From assembly GCA_002839375.1 (NCBI GenBank), contig PGXY01000005.1, forward strand, positions 186,001 to 250,000: a DNA stretch of 64,000 nucleotides, given 5' to 3'. The position numbers and the translations under genes are program-made. Below, piece by piece: positions 52,107 to 60,725 of this stretch; positions within the stretch are counted from its first letter, which is position 1, and every line of letters begins with the position of its first letter. Source of the stretch: Spirochaetae bacterium HGW-Spirochaetae-1 (GTDB lineage: Bacteria > Spirochaetota > UBA4802 > UBA5550). Below the pieces are notes generated by a model. It saw nothing but the letters and a program-made list of their open reading frames with translations. It made no database searches and was not told where the DNA came from.

Positions 52107-53936
52107 ATGAAAATAGATACCATCAATAAAACAATAGAAAAGTACGGCAATGACCGTGAACACACCATGCTCATACTTCGCGAATTGGAAACAAAATCAG
52201 GGGCCAATGTCCTTGACACCCAGACGCTCCGCCACGTGGCCGAGGCCATGAACCTTCCGGAGAGCGCCATGGCAGGTTTCGTTGAATTCTATACCATGTT
52301 CAAGACAAAGCCCCGGGCCAAATTCGTCATCCGCGTATGCAAATCTGGTCCGTGCCATGTCATGGGAAGTAAGACAATTTTCGACGCCGTTACCAAAAAG
52401 CTGGGCATCGGTATCGGGGAAGCGACAAAGGACGGTCTCTTCTACCTGGAAAAATGCGAGTGTCTGGGCGTCTGTTCCGTGGCCCCTGCCATGATGATCA
52501 ACTACGACATTCACGGCAATCTGACACCCAAGCGCATCGGTCAGATTCTCGATTCATACAAAAAGAAAAAGCCCTCCCTCAGTGAAGACTGCGGCCCCGA
52601 AGTTGAAGGCAAGGCCTGCGTCATCAACGAGAAAAAGCAGACGAAACGCCTGCTGGAAGGAGTGGGAGTCGTCGATCCCCTGAAGATCGACAGTTACATC
52701 AAGGAAGGCGGCTACAGTCCCCTGAAAAAAGCCCTGGGTATGTCCCGCGACGAAATAATCGCCGTGATGAAGGACTCGGGACTGCGGGGACGCGGCGGGG
52801 CCGGATTTCCCGCCGGTATGAAATGGTCCTTTGTCACTAAGGGTGCCATGCAGAAATATGTCATCTGTAACGCCGATGAAGGCGAACCGGGAACCTTCAA
52901 GGACCGCATTCTCATGGAGGAAAATCCCCAGCTTCTCATCGAGGGTATGGCAATCTGCGGATACGCCATCGACGCCTCAATAGGCTACATCTACATACGC
53001 GGTGAATACCGCCGCTCCATCGAACGACTGCAAAAGGCCATCGACCAGGCCCGCAACAAAGGCCTGCTGGGCAAAAACATTAACGGCTCCGGTTTTAACT
53101 ATGATGTATTCATCAAGGAAGGCGGCGGGGCTTATGTATGCGGCGAGGAGACATCGCTCATCAACTCCATGGAGGGCTTGAGGGGATATCCCCGATTCAA
53201 ACCTCCCTTCCCGGGCGGTGCCGGTTTCAACATGCTCCCCTCCAATGTCAACAACGTGGAAACACTCATGAGCGTGCCCATGATCATCGACAAGGGCGCG
53301 GCGTGGTACAAGTCCGTTGGCACCGTGAACTGCAGCGGCACCAAGCTTTACTGTCTCTCGGGTAAACTGAACCGTACGGGCCTCGTGGAACTTCCCATGG
53401 GCACAACCCTGAAGGAAATCATCGACGTGTACGGCAAGGGACTCAAGGGCGGCAAGAAGTTCAAGTTCGCCCAGTTGGGAGGCTCGGCCGCCGGCGTTCT
53501 GGGCAAAGACCTTTTGAACCTGCCCCTGGACATCGATCAGCCCATCAAGCAGGGCGTCACCCTGGGTTCCGGCGTGGTGCTGGTTTGCGACGAGGACACC
53601 TGCTCCGTAGATTTTCTTTTGCAGATACTAAGCTTCTTCGAGCATGAGTCCTGCGGCCAGTGCGTTCCCTGCCGCGTGGGCACGGCGCACCTGCATCACC
53701 TGGTGAAGAAGTTCGCATCACGCACAGCGGAACCGGCCGACATCGATCTGATGATCGAAAAAGCCACTCTTATGAAAAAGGCGTCGCTGTGCGCCCTGGG
53801 TCAGTCGCCCATTATGCCCATTGTAACGACGCTCAAGTACTTCAGGAAGGAATTCGAGAAGCACTGCGACCCGTCATACAAATGCAAGGCATGTGACGCA
53901 TCGCTGAAGACCTACTATACCGGGTCTGCACATTAA
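52107..53936 (+). CDS. fdhB: NuoE-NuoF fusion, NAD-reducing subunit of formate dehydrogenase
   Basis: A 609-residue fusion. Residues about 1-160 are the thioredoxin-like NuoE/24-kDa domain with 2Fe-2S ligands CKSGPC and CECLGVC. Residues about 185-600 are the NuoF/51-kDa domain with the FMN/NADH site GLRGRGGAGFPAGMKWS, NADEGEPGTFKDR, GAYVCGEETSL and the 4Fe-4S motif SCGQCVPCRVG. The C-terminal double ferredoxin of HydB-type relatives is absent; only a short CKACDAS remains. It transfers electrons from FdhA clusters to NAD(P). It begins 14 bp after fdhA with GGGGGAG. The gene name is by context. Confidence 0.9.
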   Translation: MKIDTINKTIEKYGNDREHTMLILRELETKSGANVLDTQTLRHVAEAMNLPESAMAGFVEFYTMFKTKPRAKFVIRVCKSGPCHVMGSKTIFDAVTKKLGIGIGEATKDGLFYLEKCECLGVCSVAPAMMINYDIHGNLTPKRIGQILDSYKKKKPSLSEDCGPEVEGKACVINEKKQTKRLLEGVGVVDPLKIDSYIKEGGYSPLKKALGMSRDEIIAVMKDSGLRGRGGAGFPAGMKWSFVTKGAMQKYVICNADEGEPGTFKDRILMEENPQLLIEGMAICGYAIDASIGYIYIRGEYRRSIERLQKAIDQARNKGLLGKNINGSGFNYDVFIKEGGGAYVCGEETSLINSMEGLRGYPRFKPPFPGGAGFNMLPSNVNNVETLMSVPMIIDKGAAWYKSVGTVNCSGTKLYCLSGKLNRTGLVELPMGTTLKEIIDVYGKGLKGGKKFKFAQLGGSAAGVLGKDLLNLPLDIDQPIKQGVTLGSGVVLVCDEDTCSVDFLLQILSFFEHESCGQCVPCRVGTAHLHHLVKKFASRTAEPADIDLMIEKATLMKKASLCALGQSPIMPIVTTLKYFRKEFEKHCDPSYKCKACDASLKTYYTGSAH

Positions 53937-54030
53937 GCGGCATAATCGTGGATACATATCCGGCTCTATGCCGGTTTATGATAGTTATTAAAAATGATTT
54001 CCATAAAACAAAAACTTTTCTGGAGGAAGT

Positions 54031-55308
54031 ATGACTAATCAGAATTTAGAGTCAAAAAGATGGTTTATCGCCATCGCTGCTGTTGTAATACAGCTGTGTC
54101 TCGGGACCGTGTATGCATGGTCAGTTTTTAAAATTCCCCTGATGAACATGCATGGCTGGGACGGGAAAACTGTTCAGTTGACATTCATGATTCTCATGGG
54201 AATCATCGGTTGTGCAGCTGCTTTCGGCGGTACACTCGTTGATAAAAAGGGACCCCGTTTTGTAGCCTCCATCGGTGGTATACTCTTTGGTCTAGGCACC
54301 CTGGTAGCAGGATATGCCGACCAGACGGGAAGTATTGTTCTCTTGTATCTCGGTTTCGGCGTTATAGCCGCTCTCGGCAATGGTTTCGGTTATGTAACTC
54401 CTATTGCGACACTGATCCGCTGGTTCCCCGACAAAAGAGGCCTCGTTACCGGTCTTGCCGTTATGGGTTTCGGCGCCGGCGCTTTCTTTATGGGTAAAAT
54501 AGCTCCTGCCATGATCGCCACTTATAAGCAGGTTGACGCTTCCGGCAAAGTTATCTCTTCCGGTGTTGCCATGACCTGGTACATTTGGGGTGTAATTTTC
54601 CTCATACTCGTTACCGGTGCTGCCCAGTTCTTCAAAAATCCTCCCCAGGGATGGCTGCCTGCCGGGTTTACACCGGCTGCAACTACCGTTTCCGCCGCTG
54701 ATTCATTTATGTTCGGCGAAGCAGTGAAGAAGCCCCAGTGGTGGATGCTCTGGGCAATGCTCTGCCTCAATGTTTCCGCCGGTCTCGGCCTTATCTCCCA
54801 GCACTCACCGCTGGCCCAAAACATTTACAAAATTTCATTCCCGGACATTACTGATACTGCGGTAATTGCAGCTGCCGGTGGCGCCGTTGTTGCCTATGCC
54901 GCTATTTTCAACGGTCTTGGACGCCTTTTCTGGGCAAAAATTTCTGATAACATCGGACGTAAAATGGTCTTCTTGATCATGTTCGCCACCCAGGCTATAA
55001 TGTATCTTCTCGTAGCCAAGGGTTTCGTGGCAAGTTACTGGCTCTTCATCGTGGTATCGTGCTATCTGCTGGCATGTTACGGCGGGGGCTTCGCAACGAT
55101 GCCTGCTTTCGCGGCTGACTCCTTCGGTCCGGCTTATATCGGCAAGGTATATGGTTTCATGCTCACCGCATGGAGCGCAGCCGGTCTTATCGGCCCCTAT
55201 GTTTTTGAGGTTTTCAAACCCCAGGCGCTGTTTATCGCAGCCGGCCTTCTTACGCTGGGCTTTTTTATCGCCCTGGCTTACAAACCGCCGAAGGGTAAAA
55301 ACGCATAA
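54031..55308 (+). CDS. OFA-family MFS transporter (formate/oxalate type)
   Basis: A 425-residue protein with twelve membrane helices. CLGTVYAWSVFKIPL at the start, RWFPDKRGLVTGLAVMGFGAGA and GGGFATMPAFAADSFGP are typical of the oxalate/formate antiporter family. GGAGGAAGT precedes the ATG. It follows fdhB after 94 bp and ends in a strong terminator. The setting suggests uptake or exchange of formate for the dehydrogenase, although OFA members also carry oxalate and other monocarboxylates. Confidence 0.85.
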   Translation: MTNQNLESKRWFIAIAAVVIQLCLGTVYAWSVFKIPLMNMHGWDGKTVQLTFMILMGIIGCAAAFGGTLVDKKGPRFVASIGGILFGLGTLVAGYADQTGSIVLLYLGFGVIAALGNGFGYVTPIATLIRWFPDKRGLVTGLAVMGFGAGAFFMGKIAPAMIATYKQVDASGKVISSGVAMTWYIWGVIFLILVTGAAQFFKNPPQGWLPAGFTPAATTVSAADSFMFGEAVKKPQWWMLWAMLCLNVSAGLGLISQHSPLAQNIYKISFPDITDTAVIAAAGGAVVAYAAIFNGLGRLFWAKISDNIGRKMVFLIMFATQAIMYLLVAKGFVASYWLFIVVSCYLLACYGGGFATMPAFAADSFGPAYIGKVYGFMLTAWSAAGLIGPYVFEVFKPQALFIAAGLLTLGFFIALAYKPPKGKNA

Positions 55309-55338
55309 TTCATCCTTAAGCAGAAATACACAAACAAA

Positions 55339-55366
55339 AGAGGAAGGATCCGTCCTTCCTCTTTTT
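55339..55366 (+). terminator. Rho-independent terminator of the formate operon
   Basis: AGAGGAAGGA and TCCTTCCTCT form a perfect 10-bp stem with a TCCG loop, followed by TTTTA. It closes the fdhA-fdhB-transporter unit. Confidence 0.92.
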
Positions 55367-55424
55367 ACCTGATGAAACTCCGAGTATCAGTTTTTAAAAT
55401 ATCATCAAGGTGGGGTAGAACCGC

Positions 55425-55892
55425 ATGGAAAATAATAATCTGAAAAACATCATTGAAAATGCAATAAAAAGGGAAGAGGAAGCCTTCGCTTTTTACACAA
55501 AGCTCCAGGGCATCGTCACCGACACCACGGCAAAGGACGCGCTCAATTTTCTCGCCGAAGAGGAAAAAAAGCATAAGGAATTCCTTGTGGCCTACCGTGA
55601 TGGAAAGACCTCGGGCAGCAGTCTGCGCATGAACGACGTGATCGATTACAAGATCGCCCAACACGTGGAAGCACCCGAGACAGGCGGCAAAATGGACACC
55701 AAGGATGTATATCTTGCAGCGGCACACCGGGAAATGAGCTCCTACACCTTTTACAAAGAACTGTCAGGTATGCAGCCCGCCGGCGAGGTAAAGGATATGC
55801 TGCTCCGTATGGCCAACGAGGAGATGAAACACAAGGAAAAAGTGGAATATCTCTACGCCAATACGGCTTTCCCACAGACTCAGGGAGGTTGA
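55425..55892 (+). CDS. Ferritin-like/rubrerythrin-type diiron protein
   Basis: A 155-residue four-helix protein. Two EExxxH-type half-sites are visible: NAIKREEEAFAFY with LAEEEKKHKEF, and AAHREMSSYTFY with MANEEMKHKEK. There is no rubredoxin domain, so it is an erythrin-type ferritin. It probably detoxifies peroxide or oxygen or handles iron, fitting an anaerobe with oxygen-sensitive clusters. Confidence 0.86.
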   Translation: MENNNLKNIIENAIKREEEAFAFYTKLQGIVTDTTAKDALNFLAEEEKKHKEFLVAYRDGKTSGSSLRMNDVIDYKIAQHVEAPETGGKMDTKDVYLAAAHREMSSYTFYKELSGMQPAGEVKDMLLRMANEEMKHKEKVEYLYANTAFPQTQGG

Positions 55893-55940
55893 AAATTCAT
55901 CGGGGTTGGCCCGGCTGCAATAACAGAGTATGCGGATTTC

Positions 55941-57434
55941 TTAAAATCTCTTAACGACCTGCATCCCCATTGCCAGCGTTTCGTCTTCACGCATGACAGC
56001 CAGGGGTTCCAGAGTGACGCCCTCTTCAACGACACTGCCGTTCCAGATCCGGTCGCGGAGAAGCACGGCATGTACAATCTCAACGGTTTTCACTACAGCA
56101 AGGGCACTGATAAATGCGGCAGCCCTCCCCTTGTTGATACTTCCCTTCACGTATCGCCCTGATCCGGTATCGTAACGTTCGGCAGGAGAGAATTCATACA
56201 GAACGCCGTACATGAGAAGGCTGTCGAGGTGAAAATAGAGATACCCCCAGGCCCGGTATCCCCGGTAGAAATGGCCACCGCCGCCCGTAACAAGGGCCAG
56301 GTATCCCGCCACAACGGGGCTCCCCATGAGAGAAACTGTCTCGCGGTACTCCGAAGCCAGCGAAAGATATCGCTGAGCGAAAGCATCAACGAAGAGCCCG
56401 CCGCCGCCGGCGACAAGCATGTACCAGGCAAAATGGTTCATGGTCATGACCGATCTGCTCACATCACGGTTATCCCGGTAATATTTTTCCGGCCGATTTA
56501 TGAATCCCATGATTTCAAGAGATATATAGGGCGCCGCATTGAGGGCCCAGAGAGAAAGACCCGGCCAGTCGCCGTCCCAGTAATAACCCAGAATGGGCGC
56601 AGCCGCAGGCATAGAGGCGCTGCACAGTGGTGTTAAAAGCATAATAAACAGTTGTTCCTCCAGGGAGGGCGTGCGCAGAACAATCTCCTTTTTGCGTCCG
56701 TAATAATAGGTTTCGAGGAATTCTCCCTTGTGAGCCATCCTAGCCAAAATGAAATCGCCGGCCCGGGGTTCTGCATAATCCTTGGCCGTTATACTGCCCC
56801 GATCAAGAGTGACCGAGCCCGTCCTGATATAATGGCGAAGAAATGAATCTCCATCTATATATCGATAAACCTCGTATTTCCCATCATACCGCATTCCATC
56901 GGCCATGGCAGCAGTATTGCCGCTTATGCTCAACGATACGGGATATCGGTACCTTGAGAGTAAACCGGCAAGAAACCGTCCCACGTGCTCTTCGGTAATA
57001 TAGCTGTACTCCCGCGTCCCCTGGGAGCTGTTCATGGGAATATCCGCCGTGTATGAATGGACCGCTCTTCCCTGGAAAGGAACGTCCATACCGTAGGCCG
57101 TGAGCGTCACAACAATCGATTCCCCCCTGTCATCGAGAGATCCCCGCACAATGCACTGTATTCCCGAATCAGCAGCGAAGCGGAGGATACAGGACTCTTC
57201 AAGACAGTTGAATTTTTTCAGCTCACTTTCCAGGAGAGGCGAATTCACCAGGGAAAATTCCTCAACGGAATTGAGGATATTGACCAGGTGGTTTTTCACC
57301 ATAAGGCCCATTCCCAGGGACCGGGGGCTGTTGCTTTCGATCCCTGTAATTCCCGCCAGGGGCTTCTCTGCCCTGGCCTGCCAGGCAAAAAGAACGACAA
57401 TACAACATGCTATAAATAATTTTTTCTTGCCCAT
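55941..57434 (-). CDS. Hypothetical secreted protein with C-terminal membrane part
   Basis: A 497-residue protein with a signal peptide (KLFIACCIVVLFAWQARA). Residues about 25-165 resemble the periplasmic domain in which a bacterium senses or assembles at the outer membrane (GLMVKNHLVNILNSVEEFSLV, then SGIQCIVRGSLDD). The C-terminal 250 residues hold several hydrophobic segments and a Gly-rich LVAGGGGLFVDAFA. No family is recognised. It is transcribed alone, against its neighbours. Confidence 0.65.
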   Translation of the reverse strand: MGKKKLFIACCIVVLFAWQARAEKPLAGITGIESNSPRSLGMGLMVKNHLVNILNSVEEFSLVNSPLLESELKKFNCLEESCILRFAADSGIQCIVRGSLDDRGESIVVTLTAYGMDVPFQGRAVHSYTADIPMNSSQGTREYSYITEEHVGRFLAGLLSRYRYPVSLSISGNTAAMADGMRYDGKYEVYRYIDGDSFLRHYIRTGSVTLDRGSITAKDYAEPRAGDFILARMAHKGEFLETYYYGRKKEIVLRTPSLEEQLFIMLLTPLCSASMPAAAPILGYYWDGDWPGLSLWALNAAPYISLEIMGFINRPEKYYRDNRDVSRSVMTMNHFAWYMLVAGGGGLFVDAFAQRYLSLASEYRETVSLMGSPVVAGYLALVTGGGGHFYRGYRAWGYLYFHLDSLLMYGVLYEFSPAERYDTGSGRYVKGSINKGRAAAFISALAVVKTVEIVHAVLLRDRIWNGSVVEEGVTLEPLAVMREDETLAMGMQVVKRF

Positions 57435-57705
57435 ATGCTTTTTTGCCGGAATTTTCCTTTTTAATCCATATGCCCGATGCCGTCACTGAAAACAGCAGGT
57501 TCAGGGCCAGCCCATAAGAAATATTTTCTATTCATTCATACGTCAAGTGTAATATGATGGATTATCCTTAATATTCCCCAAGTATAGACCTTAGAATAGT
57601 CTTATCTATTTTTACAATTTTTTTAAAATATTTTGATTTTGAATATAAATGACTGTAAATTACATATACATTTACAAAAAATCAGGTGAGGGGAGGGGTG
57701 GAACC

Positions 57706-58065
57706 ATGAAGCATGCACCGAGGGAACATCAGAGGATATATCTCACCTTTTATCTTCGCGTCTTTGAAGACGATGAATTTATTGGATTTCTCATCGACAT
57801 CTCCAAAGACGGTTTGATGATTATGTCTGAGGGCCCCCTGCAGACAAACAAATTTTATAAACTTAAAATGAAACTGCCCTCAACCCTGGACTGGAAAGAT
57901 GGAAAGGACCGGGATCGGGTTATTGAATTCATAGCTCAGTGCCGCTGGACCAGACATGATGAAGTTGACAAGGAATTTTATCTTTCCGGATTTGAATTTA
58001 CGGAACTTCATGAGGACGACAACAGGATCATTCATATACTCATAGAAGAATTTCGATTAAAGTAA
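57706..58065 (+). CDS. PilZ-domain protein
   Basis: A 119-residue single-domain protein. RxxxR-like REHQRIYLTFYLRV and the following IDISKDGLMIMS are the two PilZ c-di-GMP motifs, the second in a somewhat degenerate form (D-S-K-D-G). It should bind c-di-GMP and act on motility, polysaccharide or enzyme targets. The ATG at 57706 follows GAGGGGAGG. The universal stress protein gene follows after 27 bp on the same strand. Confidence 0.78.
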   Translation: MKHAPREHQRIYLTFYLRVFEDDEFIGFLIDISKDGLMIMSEGPLQTNKFYKLKMKLPSTLDWKDGKDRDRVIEFIAQCRWTRHDEVDKEFYLSGFEFTELHEDDNRIIHILIEEFRLK

Positions 58066-58092
58066 CTCGTTCCGGAGGAAAGGAGGCATATC

Positions 58093-58542
58093 ATGAACAA
58101 AACCATGAAAATTCTTGTCGCTCTTCAATTCACCGAGAGCCCCGATGAAATCCTGGATCGGGCCCTTTCCGTGGCAAAAAAGTACGAGGCTGAAATCTAT
58201 ACCATCCATGTCATTGAGGAAATGCCCCGAATTTCTTTCTACTCCGATGCTTACAAGCTCTGGGAGGAATTCCGCGACCATGCCGTCAAGGAAACCCTGA
58301 AAGAGATGACATCCTACATCGGCAAATTATCAGACCAATTTAAAAAAATAGAGCCTATTATAGTAGTGGGAAGCGCTTGCGATAAAATACTGGAAACGGC
58401 TGAAAAAATCGGGGCCGATCTCATCATCATCGGTCATCATGTGAGAAAGGGTGTATTTACCCACATGATCCATAATAACATAGCGGAGAAAATAATCAGG
58501 AACGCCGAAATCCCCGTTCTAACCTTTAATATCAGAGAGTGA
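58093..58542 (+). CDS. Universal stress protein UspA family
   Basis: A 149-residue protein. KILVALQFTESPDEILDRAL opens the fold, and GADLIIIGHHVRKGVFTHMIHNNIAEKIIRNAEIPVL carries the G-2x-G-9x-G-type nucleotide motif in degenerate form. It may bind ATP. AGGAGG lies before the ATG. It faces the end of the V-ATPase operon. Confidence 0.88.
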   Translation: MNKTMKILVALQFTESPDEILDRALSVAKKYEAEIYTIHVIEEMPRISFYSDAYKLWEEFRDHAVKETLKEMTSYIGKLSDQFKKIEPIIVVGSACDKILETAEKIGADLIIIGHHVRKGVFTHMIHNNIAEKIIRNAEIPVLTFNIRE

Positions 58543-58545
58543 GAA

Positions 58546-58686
58546 TCAGCGGCTTTTTCCCATAAGGAGAATAATCACTTTCCATGCAAGAAGGAATATT
58601 ATAATATTCATAACAGCCAGGAACATCAGACCGATAAAATACATCCTTTGACGCCGTGTAAGCCTGCGGACAACCATACTCCTCAT
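58546..58686 (-). CDS. 46-residue membrane protein at the end of the V-ATPase operon
   Basis: A short gene easily missed by length cut-offs. Its ATGA overlaps the stop of the V-ATPase D gene by 4 bp, so it is translationally coupled. The product begins MRSMVVRRLTRRQRMYFIG and then has one strong membrane helix (LMFLAVMNIIIFLLAWKVIILL). The basic N-terminus should stay inside. A role in ATPase assembly or regulation is inferred from position only. Confidence 0.7.
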   Translation of the reverse strand: MRSMVVRRLTRRQRMYFIGLMFLAVMNIIIFLLAWKVIILLMGKSR

Positions 58687-59300
58687 AAACGACGCTTTTC
58701 AATTAATTTTTTAACGAAAATTTCTTCCCTCTCCATTTCTTCGAGACGATCGCTGATGAATTTCTTTGTCTGTTCATACCGTGGGATAAAAACCTTTTCC
58801 AGGGCATTAACACGGCGCTGCACCTTCTTCAGTTCATTGGAAAGGATGTATATCGTTTTTGTCAGCATGGCATACTTAACCATGACCTTAACCACTCTTT
58901 CACCGGCAATTTTTATCATGTCATATGATGCAGCGGTCGCCAGAAGAGACTGAGGGAGGCCGGCCTCACCGGATTCAATGTTTAATCGCGGCAACCGCAT
59001 TCCCATGAACCGCACTGTATCCATGGTGAGACTATACCTCTTTTTTTCCCACGGGGCTTCCAGGGCCAAAACGGGCGACCCCATGTCAACGGCAGCTGTC
59101 CTGTAAAGTTTATAAAATTCATCGAGAATCCTTTTAAATTCCTTTTCCGTCTCCTTTATCATCCTCACATATTTGATGATTTCAATGACGAGTATCTCTC
59201 TTTTCTGGTCCAGCAGTTCGAATCCCTCATATGCGAAGGACAGGTCAGCCTTAACCTTTCTGAGGTTTGTCTTGGTAGGGGGGATGTCCGCTCCGGCCAT
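58683..59300 (-). CDS. atpD: V-type ATPase subunit D
   Basis: A 205-residue coiled-coil protein, the rotor shaft of the V-type ATPase. Long helices at both ends (TKTNLRKVKADLSFAYEGFELLDQKREIL and LTKTIYILSNELKKVQRRVNALEKVFIPRYEQTKKFI) are diagnostic. It starts 4 bp after the B gene. Confidence 0.92.
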   Translation of the reverse strand: MAGADIPPTKTNLRKVKADLSFAYEGFELLDQKREILVIEIIKYVRMIKETEKEFKRILDEFYKLYRTAAVDMGSPVLALEAPWEKKRYSLTMDTVRFMGMRLPRLNIESGEAGLPQSLLATAASYDMIKIAGERVVKVMVKYAMLTKTIYILSNELKKVQRRVNALEKVFIPRYEQTKKFISDRLEEMEREEIFVKKLIEKRRL

Positions 59301-59303
59301 ATA

Positions 59304-60701
59304 TCAAACTTCCGTACTTTTTTTTCCTTCGGGGATATAATACTGCTGGATATCTTCGCGTGAAATTCTATAGAGTTCCTCCTCGGGAAGTTCCGACAGC
59401 ATTTCCCATCCCAGGTTCAGTGTTTCTTCGATTGACCGGTTTTCATATGCACTCTGACTCAGAAAACGATCCTCAAATTCTTTACCGAACCTGAGATATA
59501 TCTTGTCAAGTGACGATAGTTCCTCCTCACCCACTATGGATGCCAGGGACCTGATCCTCTTTACTTTCGCATAACAGGCAAACAACTGAGCAGCAACTCC
59601 CTTGTGGTCTTTCCTGGTCCTGCCCTCACCAATTCCGTCCTTCATAAGCCGCGAGAGGGACGGTAGTCCTGCAATAGGAGGATACACGCCACGATTGAAC
59701 AGCTCCCGCTCAAGGACAATCTGTCCCTCGGTGATATATCCCGTCAGGTCGGGAACCGGATGGGATATATCATCGCTGGGCATGGTAAGGATAGGTATCT
59801 GCGTGATGGATCCCCGGCTTCCCTTTATCCTGCCCGCCCTTTCATAAATCGACGCCAGGTCGCTGTACAGGTATCCCGGGTATCCCTTCCGGGACGGAAC
59901 CTCGCCGCGGGAACTGGAAAGCTCCCGAAGCGACTCGCAGTAATTGGTCATGTCCGTGAGAATCACCAGCACATGCATGTTATGCTCAAAGGCCAGGTAT
60001 TCGGCAAGGGTAAGAGCCGCCCGTGGCGTAATCAGGCGTTCGATGGACGGCGAATTGGCCAGGCTGAGAAATATGGCCGAAGTGCCCAATACACCGCTCT
60101 CTTCAAGAGAGTCTATAAAGAAGCTCGCCACATCAAACTTCACTCCCATGGCTGCAAAAATGACGGTAAATTCCTGTTCCGCCGTCAGGATTTTCGACTG
60201 CCGGGCAATCTGTGCGGCGATATGGTTATGCGGCATGCCGCTTCCTGAGAAAATGGGAAGCTTCTGTCCCCTGATAAGAGTATTCATTCCATCTATTGCC
60301 GATATACCGGTCTGGATGAAGTCGCGCGGATATTCCCGACTGCACGGATTGATGGGGAGGCCGTTAATATCCATTGATGCGTCGGACACCACCTGCGGGG
60401 CACCGTCCATGGGCCGTCCCAGACCGTCGAAAACCCTTCCCAGCATGTCGCGATGGACCGGCATCTCCATGGGCTTTCCGAGAAAGGTCGTACGCGTTCC
60501 CTCCCTGCTGAGTCCCGTAGTCCCCTCGAAAACCTGGACAACAGCGCTTCTTTCACCGACTTCAACGGTCTGCCCTATCCTCATTTCACCGCCATGAGAC
60601 CGTATCTCCACCAGATCGCCGAACCCGACACCGGTTACGCCTTCTACAACGACCAATGGTCCGCTGATTTCATTCAGGTTCATATATTCGCATTCGTTCA
60701 T
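59304..60701 (-). CDS. atpB: V-type ATPase subunit B
   Basis: A 465-residue regulatory subunit. [20 protein letters not shown] opens the beta barrel. The P-loop position reads FSGSGMPHN, the degenerate non-catalytic form, followed by VFAAMGVK-type [11 protein letters not shown] and the [15 protein letters not shown] segment. The start at 60701 follows GGAGAGGGG. It forms the A3B3 ring with the A subunit. Confidence 0.95.
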   Translation of the reverse strand: MNECEYMNLNEISGPLVVVEGVTGVGFGDLVEIRSHGGEMRIGQTVEVGERSAVVQVFEGTTGLSREGTRTTFLGKPMEMPVHRDMLGRVFDGLGRPMDGAPQVVSDASMDINGLPINPCSREYPRDFIQTGISAIDGMNTLIRGQKLPIFSGSGMPHNHIAAQIARQSKILTAEQEFTVIFAAMGVKFDVASFFIDSLEESGVLGTSAIFLSLANSPSIERLITPRAALTLAEYLAFEHNMHVLVILTDMTNYCESLRELSSSRGEVPSRKGYPGYLYSDLASIYERAGRIKGSRGSITQIPILTMPSDDISHPVPDLTGYITEGQIVLERELFNRGVYPPIAGLPSLSRLMKDGIGEGRTRKDHKGVAAQLFACYAKVKRIRSLASIVGEEELSSLDKIYLRFGKEFEDRFLSQSAYENRSIEETLNLGWEMLSELPEEELYRISREDIQQYYIPEGKKSTEV

Positions 60702-60725
60702 ATCGAGCCCCTCTCCATGACTGCC

